From assembly GCA_002286855.1 (NCBI GenBank), contig NRSV01000006.1, forward strand, positions 744,001 to 808,000: DNA of 64,000 bases, in the 5' to 3' direction. Origin of the DNA: Bipolaris cookei (lineage: Eukaryota > Ascomycota > Dothideomycetes > Pleosporales > Pleosporaceae). The position numbers and the translations under genes were made by a program. The notes below the pieces were generated by a model. That model did not search any database. It saw only the letters and a list, made by a program, of their open reading frames with translations, and had not been told where the DNA came from. Positions 22,083-32,508 of the stretch are shown one piece after another (the first letter of the stretch is position 1; the number at the start of each line of letters is the position of its first letter).

Positions 22083-24201
22083 TGCTGGAGATTGGATGTT
22101 GGGATGGGTTGATGACAGAAAGCCACGGCTACTGATACCGGATGGGGACGAGCCCACCCCGGGCCGGGCGCACAAACTACGATGCCGAGCAGCGGGCCAG
22201 TTAGCAGCCTGCTCACTAGGTCATCGCTTGCGCAGTTCATCTCTTGACGAAACCTTCAGATGTGATGAGGCCGTCACGTCTGCATCAATACCCTGCCTGC
22301 CGTACCGCTTGGTGCGTCGCTTGACTCAATCCTCTGCAGCGAGTCCCGCATGTGTTGAAGTCTTTGCCAGGATGTGGCCTCAGTGTGTAGTCAAACAGAT
22401 GCGGGATGCGGAACCACGAACCAGAAGAAGGTGCCATTGCGCTGTCGCATGTGCCGCTACAGACGCGCCCATGCTGCAGATCGTCCATGTGATGCTGCCA
22501 AAGAATTAAGAGCAACGGACGAGGCAATAGAGGCCAGGTCGAGAACAGGGTTGCCACTGAGCTTCTGCCACAGGATATTAAATTAACATTGACGACGCGG
22601 ACCAAGAAGGCATGCAGGCAAGCACGTAATCTTGTCAAGCGCTTCCTGGATGCGTCACAATCATGCCCTGGATGCGTGTGATAGCAAGGCTTGTCTGTGT
22701 GTATGGTGTGGCTCCGGTTTTGGGTAAACGAACCACGTCGGCAGAAGTCTGCCTGAATGGCTTCTAGAAAGACCATTACTTGGTCGGCCACGGACAAGCC
22801 AATGCGTGCATCGACATACGCCTCCAAGTATGTATGTACATAAATCATACATATGTATATCAAAGTGCACATATACCCGGTGGACTCGGCTATTTGGCGA
22901 TCGGGGACACAGTGTGGCATACCTACGTAGCCCGCGGCTTTGCACTCTCATCACACCAGACCAGAGGCTATTGGCAATAAGGTTCTCCTACTAGTGGTTT
23001 GGCCCGACGTGGGCATCATGCCATGCTACATGCTCTTAGGACAATAATGTACCTGAGCCGACAGCAGTCGTCCATGTGCCGCGGCCCGTCCCTTAGCAGG
23101 ATTGTTACTGTCTCGAGCATCATGCCATATTGCCCTCATCTCCAAGTCGGGTGTTACGGCCGGTGCTAGGTGCCTAGCAGGTGCGGCATGACAGAAAGTT
23201 GAGTTTGATCTATTGTATCCTATCACGATCCAAGAATAGACAGTGCCTCAGCCACATTTACTCGTCTACTGGAGTGCTAGTGCCAGGCCTTTTCACCAGT
23301 TACCAAAAACCAATATAATGAAGGGTGAAGCGCCTGGGTCGTCGTTTCGACTCGCACTAGCGATTTTGAGGCTGGCGAAGATGGTGCCTCGAAGGCTCGT
23401 CTGAGGACTGTAGACTAGCAGATTGGCGAAAACGGCAGTGCATGTGGCTGCTTGGGCGTGATACTGTCTTGTAGATCAGTCGTGATTCATTGGTTGTGGA
23501 TATGGCCTCGGGATGCGCGCCAGGCGCGCAATACAATCATGAGCTCCACAAGTAAATATTATGGCTACCCGATTCAAGAAGGAGACCTCTATACCGGGTG
23601 CCTACGTGTTGATTGACTTGCTCGTATACTGGATTTGCCCCCCCCCCCCTCATGTCAGGGAATGTGGGGCACCAGGGACTGCAGACAGCCATGTGGTGAT
23701 GGCAACGACAAGCTAACAAGAAAGAAGCCACATGGCTCAGCGTCGGCCCATCGCACGACCATATTAGAAAAAGCGTGGTATCCATGAAGTAAGAAAGCTG
23801 TGAAAGTAGTACAAGTGAGAATGTGTCTCGCAACACCAGCCTGTATCCCAAACGCCCGACTTTGTGGGCTCCGAGTCCAAATAAATCACAATGCCCCCTA
23901 AAACGCCAAAACTTTTTTTCGAATTCCGTGACGCCGTAAAGTGTAGACTTGATATGGGGTGGGAACTGAAGCCTCGGGACAGAAGCTGGCCATGCTCCCC
24001 CAAGTCATGGACGAGGAGTAGCAGCAGCAGCAAGGTGCCGTTTGAGCATGATAGCGCGGCAACGGTAAAGGCCCACAAGTTGCAACTGGCGAGGTATTAG
24101 AGGAGGGGTATTGTGCGAAGAAAGCGATGGTAACACACTAGAGGCAGGCTCGTCAGACCGGGTGTGACGTGCAGGGGTAAGGGGAGAAGCGGCAGTACCT
24201 G
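22083..24201. other. Gene-poor region downstream (plus) of mdm12 start
   Basis: This holds the mdm12 promoter and about 1.8 kb in which I can support no gene. Short frames lack codon or domain support. A C12 tract lies at 23638-23649 and a short AT-rich alternating stretch at about 22838-22862. Confidence 0.5.
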
Positions 24202-24348
24202 TCAATGGTCACATCTATCACATTTCTCGTCATGCTTGACAGTCTTTGTATTGCTCACGCCGCAGGGCGATGTCCTCGACGTGGCGCATGGGGCCTTTTC
24301 CGCAATCTCGTGGCCGCAGCCGTATTTGTGTACAACCTTGGTACACAT
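24202..24348 (-). CDS. Small cysteine/histidine-rich protein, unrecognised
   Basis: A 48-codon frame starting at the ATG at 24346-24348 has ordered metal-ligand-like residues: Cys2, Cys11, His13, Cys21, Cys29, Cys43, Cys46 and His48, with the core KYGCGHE and the ending CDRCDH. Such MC...Y-x-CGH small proteins occur in Pezizomycotina with unknown function, so I regard this as a probable real gene, although the call rests on pattern recognition. The surrounding sequence on both strands is low-complexity. There is no signal peptide, so it would be intracellular. The frame extends upstream without a stop into Pro/Ser/Ala-rich sequence, but that part looks like non-coding repeat. A donor-like GTACTG directly follows the stop, so an untranslated-region intron is possible. 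Confidence 0.45.
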   Translation of the reverse strand: MCTKVVHKYGCGHEIAEKAPCATSRTSPCGVSNTKTVKHDEKCDRCDH

Positions 24349-24610
24349 GCTGGCGTGGCTATAGGAGCGGGGAAGGCGCGGCCGCACGGCGAGGGGGAAG
24401 GCGCCTCCTGCAACGGCGTGGGAGGAAGGCGAGACGGCAGGCGGGCGAGAGCAGGAAGGTGGGGGCGGGCGCAGGGAGATGCCGATTGGCCGGGGTGGTG
24501 GAGAGGTGTTGCTTGGTGCAGACGGCTGCTGTGGCAGCTTGACGGAGACGGCAATGCGGAGCGCAGCTCGACGGGACTGAGCTGGCACAGGCAACGAGCA
24601 AAGAAGGGGA

Positions 24611-24674
24611 ACAGCAGCAGCAGCAGCAACAGCAGCAACAGTAGCAACAGCAGCAACAGCAGCAACAGCAGCAG
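24611..24674. repeat. CAG/CAA trinucleotide repeat tract
   Basis: About 21 interrupted CAG/CAA/TAG triplets on the plus strand. Depending on frame it reads as poly-Ser/Asn or poly-Gln, and on the minus strand as poly-Leu, so long frames across it are not evidence of a gene. Confidence 0.85.
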
Positions 24675-27600
24675 GACCACGGGCGGCCAAGGCGACGTGT
24701 GGACGAGAACAGGCGGCGGGGCAGGGTGTTGGCGGGTGACAGCAGCAGCAGCAGCCCGGCAAGAGGGAGTGGTAGCTGGGGTGGGTGAGGGTGAGGGTGA
24801 GGGTGATGGAGAGGAATTGGTCGGAGCGTCTTGGGGGGGGCACAGGGCGGGCAGCGCAGAGCGATTTATAAGACAGCCATTGCAGCGAGCCAGCGTGACG
24901 GTAACGGTCGAGAGATTGTTAGATTGCCTTCGCTCCCGTTTGCAACGAGGCGCGACAGTCTTGTACAGCCGTTGGCTCCGTGCGGAAAGGCCAGGACATA
25001 CATACGCGGAGCTGCTAGCCTTGACGCCTGGGTCGCATAGCTGCAGCTGCAGCCAGCAGCGCATCGGCCAGGGTGATCCCGCCTCCTGCCCAGCGCCAGC
25101 GCTGTGACCAGCAGCCGTCCAGCAGCCCAGCAGCCCAGTAGTCCAGTAGTCCAGTAGCCTGCCCTATGCCCAATCGCGCGCTGCTGCACCGCCGGACGCA
25201 CGGCTGCGGCGTGAACCTCCAATCACGCCCCACATGCTTTCTCCTCACCACACGCTGCCCATCCTGCCCATCCGCCCCGCCATCACGCCGTCCGCTCTCC
25301 CAAGCGTGCGCCGCCCACCGCCCACCGCCCACCGCCTCTGCCTCTGCCTCTTGCAAATAGCCCGTCCGACCACTGCTGTCACGCTCCGCCCTTGCGTGAC
25401 CGGCCACAGGGCTGGCAAGCTGCCAATACCATACGTACTTGTCTCCTGCACCGGCCCGTCCGCCCAAAGCAGCACACAGCCTGCTGCAACACCATGCCCG
25501 TTGTCTGTCCACCGTCTGCTGCCCGCCCACGCTCCCGCGTCTGTCGGTGCCGGCTGACTCAAAGGGCTCGACTCACGCCGTAGCTTCTTCACCTCTCGCG
25601 CCTAGACCACCCTCCTGAGCAATGAATGCTACCCTGGCTCGGCTCGCGGATGCACACCATTGGCACATGGCACCCTAGTCGCTCTCGACGACTCGTAGCC
25701 CGCTGCGGAGGAGGAGCAAGGAGAAAAAGAGGCAGAAGAAGAAGACGGCAAGCGCAGCCACGCCTGCCGTGCGCTGACCAACTCCACCATGGCGGCCGGG
25801 CATGGGTGCTACCTTGACTACAACCACAAGGGCAACCCCTTGCATATTGCATACCCGCCTCAGGGCCAGCGGCATTGCAGCGCCTCCGAGGTTAACAGTA
25901 AAGTGTCGTGACGGCATGTGCCAGTCCCGCAACGACGTCGTCTGGGAATTGACAGGCCCAGATTTGGAAATTGCAAACTTTGGCGCATGCATGACTGTCG
26001 CCATGCATGATTCGCAACGCCATGGAAACATTTCATGCTGCTCCACATCCGTCGACATCCATAGTTTATAGCTAGATGAAGCGATACAATTACAAGCAAT
26101 CAGCAAACCATGCCCCCACCACGCTGACCTCACCTCAGAACGTCAGCGTCGGTTGAAATGCCAAAAGCGAAGACGGGCTGCTAATGGCCCGTTTACTCAT
26201 CAAATGTGATTGCCGGCCTGCTTGCCTCCACATTACGACGGTCACAGGAGTAAAAAGCAACGGTCGCATACGAGTGCAGTGTGGTCATATGAGCTGCCTC
26301 CAGTACGCAGTGCATGGCGCTGTACAGCAGGATCGCGATACAAGCACTGTCGGGCGGATGCTGTGTAGCCTGTCAGATTTTCTTGTTCCATGTCTCTTCA
26401 ACGGCCGCAGGGGTAGCTGGGGACACGTTGCCCAAAACGCTCTAGCCTTTCGGCCCGCTCTTACCTGATCGACCTGTACGACCAGGAACTCCACAATGCA
26501 GACGCGCCGCCGCTCATCCAACAGCGACACGGCCTGGTTTGTTTTGGCTGGTGCAGCATCTGTGCTTAGCCCATCGCAACTGCTGCTCCTGCTCCTGCTC
26601 GCAAAAGCAACGCGTCTCGTATACCCGTAACACTGTTTTTTTTGCGCTTCCATGCACAAGCAGTCGTCAGCTCAAACCAGGTTCGCTTTCGGAACTTCCC
26701 TCTCGCTTCTTGCTGCGGCCGGCACTGCATGTGGCTTGTCCCTATGGCCCCCGACGCGCATCACAGCAGCCTCATCTGACCAACGACGTGGTCCGGCGTT
26801 TTCTCGGCAATCTGACATTGCTCACTGTAACTACATGGGCAGATCGCTGCAGTGTGGGGTGCTGAACACGTCCACGCATTCGACAGATACTGCGCCCTTT
26901 CGATTATGCAGTCGCTCAAACTATATGCATTGACAACTGCAACTGATGAGCCTGGTGGCGATCTCCACGACGCCATATCTCGGCTGCGCTTACCACGCGC
27001 GGTGCGCTACATCAGACTGCGCTACAATACAGTAGTAGCTATTATTGCGCTTGCCATAGCGCTACTTCTCCCCAACCCTCCTCCTCGCACTATCAAATCT
27101 CTTCAACTGTACGTCTCGCACCAGCTACAAACTCCTCCGTGGAAGCTATGCACCCAATATCTTGCCAACCATGGCACGTATATTGTGCATGTTGTTGGGA
27201 GTTGTTTCTGGTCCATTTACTGCAAGAGGATCTGCGTCCGAGATGCGTGGTGCTAACCGGGCCAGGCGCCTCTACACAGTACGCTGGCACATGGACAAGC
27301 ATGGCCTGAGTGCAGTCCATTGACGAGTGCGACTAGCATTCATACTCCACAGGGTGCCACGACGGTACTTGCCGGACCCAACCCGTCCCGCCTAAAAATT
27401 CATCCGGCACCTATCTCTCCCTCACCCGTCCGTATTCTGTAAATATCCTGCGCATGTGTCAGTCAGAAACCAACGATGAACCTGCATCTCAATTCGCGAT
27501 AGCAGGCCATGAATTGTGCAAATCTAAACTCGAAGCCAAGCATTTCTATATATCCACGCTATCATGAGCCGACCAATCCCGACACCCAACATGTCTCAAC

Positions 27601-28633
27601 ATATATCAATCAACTCTGCCCGGCCTGCTTTGCATCAAATCCTAATTATACGCGACCCACACAGTACTAGGAAAAATCCGTGGCAACCTGAAAATGACTA
27701 CACCAAAATCCACTGCCGGCATTGTGCTCTCTTGCCATTGCTTGACAGGGACATGCGCTTGACAGCAGCTTCTTGCGGAACATGCGGAGATTTGAGAGCG
27801 AAATGCAAGGTACAAAAGTCCACGTACTGCGCCAGTCGATCAGTCGATGCATGGTTAGGCGCTGATGCGAATATGCGGCATATGTAGGATCTGCAGCACC
27901 TCCGTCATTGGTGGTAGATTAGCCGTACACCCGCGGTCTTTCGAACTGCTACAGGGTGCGTTGACACCATCTACCTATTGCAGATCACCATAGTGCATAG
28001 TGTCCATATGCGCATATCGGCAGATATTACAACGTAAAGCGCTCGCGCCTCTTTGCAGTACCCTAGTCGCTTTTTGTATTGTAAAGCGGACCGTCAATAT
28101 TTCGGAAACCGTTTGGCCCAGTGACAGAAAAGGTCAAGTCTACGTACTAGCTTGCAGCCTGCATGAAGTTGTTCTCCCACTCCCGAAGCTTTGCGGTGTG
28201 GAGTCACATCCGGAATCTCAAGGTGGCTTCCGGGACATGACCCGCTACAGCTGTGGCGGTTTGCTTAGTCCTAGCGTGGTATGGTGTTGAATATGGGTTC
28301 GCGTACTGCTTGCACTTGCATCCGACAAAAGAAACGGCTATCGTGGTATCAGCTATCTGTGCTGGAACCCGAAGCTTGCAAGATCCTCATACCAGTGGAG
28401 TTGGCAAGGCCTTGTGTCCCAGCCAAGCCGCAGCCATTCATGTAGCCTGCATTACTCGTCTTTTGTTTTATTCTTCCATCATATTTACCCTACTACAACA
28501 TTTGCATGAAGTACACATTGTGTAATTGTATAGTCGCTCCCCATATTTTTCTTTGCTCTGTTTATCGCCTGTCATGGTCAGGAAATCTGGTGCGGGGCGC
28601 ACTCACGTGGGTTTCTTTTTTGCTATCGTCATT

Positions 28634-28641
28634 TGACGTCA
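28634..28641. promoter_or_regulatory. CRE palindrome TGACGTCA, distal, upstream of catalase
   Basis: A perfect ATF/CREB-type site 515 bp before the catalase start codon. Fungal bZIP factors of the AtfA/Atf1 type bind this motif and control spore catalases in other species. Use here is an inference. Confidence 0.45.
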
Positions 28642-29024
28642 CCAGTAAATCAATATCGAGGCACGTTTCTCTGATTTTTTTTGGCGTGCAAAGCCTCGTA
28701 CTCTAGAACGGCTCTAACAGGAGAAAGGTCCGATAGGCTTCAGAGATTTCCGATTCCTCATCATGCAAATCTGGAATTGACTGCGATTGCGTTGATGCGC
28801 GGGGCGCATGGCAAAGTTGAGCCTCGCGTGGTACATCGGCGTCGCTCGGCAGTCGATTGAATCGATCAAATCGCGATGATCGAACATCATCTTTGCTGCC
28901 ATTGGCTGTTTACATCAAATCCACTTACCATGGCTTCGTCGAAGTGCAGTCAATGACCTGTCGAAGTGCGTGTCAGAGTCATTTAGGCAACTAATTGCCG
29001 GACGGCCATTGCCTCACGTCGCCA

Positions 29025-29032
29025 TGACGTCA
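29025..29032. promoter_or_regulatory. CRE palindrome TGACGTCA, proximal, upstream of catalase
   Basis: A second perfect TGACGTCA, 124 bp before the catalase ATG and so at a typical promoter distance. Two copies of this 8-mer within 400 bp are more than expected by chance. Confidence 0.5.
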
Positions 29033-29155
29033 AGATGTAAACAGGTGTTTGCAACGCGACGCCTTCGTACAAAGGGAACGTTCCCCGCGAGCCTCAAAGC
29101 TTGTCATCTCGACAGTATACATTGCCAGCCGACTCGACTTTGACAGATCGAAAAC

Positions 29156-31432
29156 ATGGCATCTGAAATATTAGGCAACGTCACGGAGAAGGCCAAGGAC
29201 CTCACTGGGTCGAAGTCGACCAAGATGGCTCAGCTTGCTGAAGTCACCAAGGATGTCCACGACGACAAATGGAGAATTACCAGCGACTACGGAGTGAAGC
29301 AGAACAACACCGACGATTGGCTAAGGGTTGCCACGGACGACCAGACTGGCCCTCTGTTGCTCGAGGACCAATTTGCTCGTGAAAAGGTATGCTTGACCAT
29401 CGACCAGCTGGTGTATTTGCCACACGGCTAATAGCATTAGATCCACCGATTCGATCACGAGCGAATTCCCGAGCGTGTTGTTCACGCACGTGGCTCGGGT
29501 GCCTTTGGAAAATTCACTCTTTTCGAATCGGCCTCGGATGTCACATCGGCTGGAATCCTCACTGATACTTCGCGCGAAACTCCAGTCTTCCTACGATTCT
29601 CGACTGTTCTCGGTAGCCGTGGTTCTGCAGACACTGTCCGCGATGTGCGCGGCTTCGCTGTCAAGTTCTACACGGAAGAGGGCAACTGGGATATTGTGGG
29701 TAACAACATCCCAGTGTTTTTCATCCAAGACTCGATGAAGTTTCCGGATGTGATCCACGCTGGCAAACCGGAGCCGGACTGCGAGGTGCCGCAAGCGCAA
29801 TCTGCTCACAACAACTTCTGGGACTTCCAGTATATGCACCCCGAAGCCACGCACATGTTCATGTGGGCCATGTCTGACCGCACGATTCCTCGCTCGTACC
29901 GAATGATGCAGGGTTTCGGTGTCAACACATACACTCTTATTAATGCTAAGGGTGAGAGACATTTTGTCAAATTCCACTTCACACCTGAACTTGGTGTCCA
30001 CAGCTTCGTCTGGGATGAGGCGCTGAAGATTGCTGGTCAAGACCCAGACTTCCACCGCAAGGACTTGTGGATGGCCATCGACAGTGGTGCGTACCCCAAG
30101 TGGAAGTTTGGCATCCAAGTCATTCCCGAAGCAAAGGAGCATGACTTTGAATTTGACATTCTCGATGCTACCAAAGTGTGGCCTGAGGAACTTGTGCCCG
30201 TCCGATACATTGGCGAGCTTGAGCTCAACAAGAACCCTGACGAGTTCTTCACACAGACTGAACAAGTCGCCTTCTGCACAAGCCACATTGTTCCCGGCAT
30301 CGGCTTCAGTAACGACCCTCTTCTACAGGGCCGCAACTTCTCTTACCAAGACACTCAACTCTCTCGTCTGGGCATCAACTGGGAAGAGCTACCGATCAAC
30401 AAGCCCGTCTGTCCTGTCATGAACTTCAACCGTGACGGTGCCATGCGACACACAATCACAAAGGGTAAGGTCAACTACTGGCCCAACCGCTTCCAGACAG
30501 TGCCACCTGCGACTGAGAAGGAGGGTGCATACGTGGAATTCCCTGAGAAGACTGCCGGCATCAAGGTGCGCATGCAGAGCAAGAAGTTCAGGGAGCACAA
30601 GAGCCAGGCTGAGCTCTTCTACAACTCCATGTCGGAGAATGAGAAGATGCACATGAAAGCTGCTTTTGCCTTTGAGCTTGACCACTGTGACGATCCTGTT
30701 GTGTACGAGCGCCTCTGTGAGCGTCTGTGCGAAATTGATCTCGAGCTCGCTCAGAGTGTTGCCGAGATGGTTGGCGGCGAGCAACCGACTAAGCAGACTC
30801 GGCCCAAGCATAACAAGACGGCCAAGGGCCTGTCGCAAATGGACTTCCAGCCCGAGAAGCCTACCATTGCGACTCGCATGGTGGCGATTCTGATTGCCGA
30901 CGGCTACGACAAGGCTGCCTACACTGGTATGAAGGCTGCTCTGACTGCGGCTGGCGCTCTTCCTTTTACTATTTCGCCAAGAAGGAACAAGATCTTTGCC
31001 GATGGAGAAGATAGAAGCGGCTCTGGAGTAGTGGCAGACCACCATCTTGAGGGCCAACGCTCCACCATGTATGACAGTGTCTTTGTTCCTGGTGGCGCCA
31101 AGTCGATTGAGACACTCAGCAAGAACGGGCGTGCGGTACACTGGGTGCGCGAGGCATTTGGTCACCTCAAGGCCATTGGTGGTACTGGCGAAGCGGTTTC
31201 TTTCATCAAACAGGCTGTGGATCTACCTGGTATGGAATTCTCAGCCTCGGGTGATGTCGTCAACAGCTACGGAGTAGTTACGGCTACGGCAGTGCAACCT
31301 GAGAGCTTCAAGGAGGCGGTCAACATGGTGAAGGAGGCCAAGGACTTTACTAGCGCGTACATGTATGCGATTTCGCAGCACAAGAACTTTGAGCGCGAGA
31401 CTGCGGGACTGAACGCCATGGTTGCGTACTAA
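29156..31432 (+). CDS. Large-subunit heme catalase
   Basis: Exons 29156-29386 and 29441-31432, joined in phase 0 by a 54-nt intron, give 740 residues. Catalase converts hydrogen peroxide to water and oxygen. The active-site block FDHERIPERVVHARG places the catalytic His at residue 92. VGNNIPVFF gives the distal Asn near 165, and RNFSYQDTQLSRL gives the proximal heme-ligand Tyr near 379. The extra C-terminal domain, from about residue 565 (MVAILIADGYD...SVFVPGGA), is the class I glutamine-amidotransferase/DJ-1-like fold that marks large-subunit (clade 2) catalases. There is no signal peptide, so it is probably intracellular, of the spore-catalase type rather than the secreted type. Two CRE sites upstream suggest stress or sporulation control. 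Confidence 0.95.
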
Positions 31433-32508
31433 AGGCAGGGAGAAGATTTGGAACAGCCTGCTCTGATGATTTAGTTGATTAATGTTAATGATACCAACTG
31501 TGCAAAGCGTTAATACTCTACTTTTTGTTGTTACTATCATCTGTTGGTGGGTGGAAAGGCATTACTTCTGGTGCATACTGCTTTTCTGCAGGATCTTAGA
31601 GCCTCACTCTGCTCAGTCACGCCATGTGGTTGTCTCTTGACGTTGAAACTACATTTCTGCGTATATAGGGTGCACATGACGAAGTATTAGTATAGGGAGA
31701 AGGTGGGCCGACGCGATTCGACACAGGCTATTGTGTCAGGTCTCTGTCAGGTCTCGAGCATATTGAACATGTAGGCTTGGTGCGGGGTAGAAGGAAACTT
31801 GAAACTTACGCAGCTCGTCAATGTCACATTTCTCTCGTGGAGGCGGAGGCTGCGCTGCTGAGCCACAACCCACAAGCCCCACGCTCGATTGGCGGCACTG
31901 CCCGCGCTAGCCTCTTTTATGCGGGCTGCGCCCTTGTGCTGAGGAAAGGGCGATACAGCGGTTTAGCGCTCATCTTGACCCACCCACGGCTTTCTTTGTA
32001 TTCACCCTCAGCCATCTGATTGTGCAAGAGTATTCCCCCCCTCTCCCCGCAGACTAGTGTGCAACTAGATTGAATGCGCAGGATGCGGGAGGTGCATATC
32101 TAATAGCTAGCTCGTACGTCATTCAATACATTATGCATCCTTCGTTGCATCGCGAACCACTCTCTTGGCACAACCGTAATTTACAAGCGGCCGGCGGCAA
32201 TTCCTCGCTATTCTTCTCACCGGTGGCCTGAACCTCGGACGGTTGATCAACTCTCAGCCCTTCAGCGCCGGCAAGGGCTGCATGGATGACTCTAAACGCG
32301 AAACGCAATCAGTTTGTAGGCGCAGCGCCCTTTGAACTAAAATACCAAACACCACGCCTGAGGCTTCTGAACACGCTTTCTTCCGCCATTTTCTGCTCAC
32401 ACCATTGGAGCCCGTGATTATCAAACGTCGACCACGACGCAGTAAAGGCGCCTTTTCTACCGACGCCGCCCTCTTGACACAGACCATCTAGAAAACAGCA
32501 TCAACGAC
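31433..32508. other. Intergenic region between catalase and the kinase-HET gene
   Basis: The region holds the catalase 3' flank and the promoter of the next gene. Only short unsupported frames are present, and no RNA gene or mobile element was seen. Confidence 0.6.

Larger units (their letters stand above)
24349..29155. other. Gene-poor, low-complexity region
   Basis: About 4.8 kb without a supportable gene. The first kilobase is GC-rich with a CAG/CAA tract (24611-24674), a repeated GGTGAG stretch near 24783-24806, a G8 run at 24833, and imperfect CAGCAGCC/CAGTAGTC repeats at about 25110-25160. Long frames on both strands there are products of these repeats. The rest (25.5-28.9 kb) has only short frames. 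The last 550 bp should hold the catalase promoter. Confidence 0.5.

Noticed and set aside
22285..22920. 211-codon minus-strand frame upstream of mdm12
   Set aside because: Cys and His residues are scattered without motif spacing, and the frame lies in the mdm12 upstream region with no family resemblance.
24205..25107. 300-codon plus-strand frame and the overlapping 269-codon minus-strand frame (24255-25064)
   Set aside because: Both are built on CAG/CAA and GC-rich repeats, read as poly-Ser or poly-Leu, overlap each other and show no domain or conserved block.
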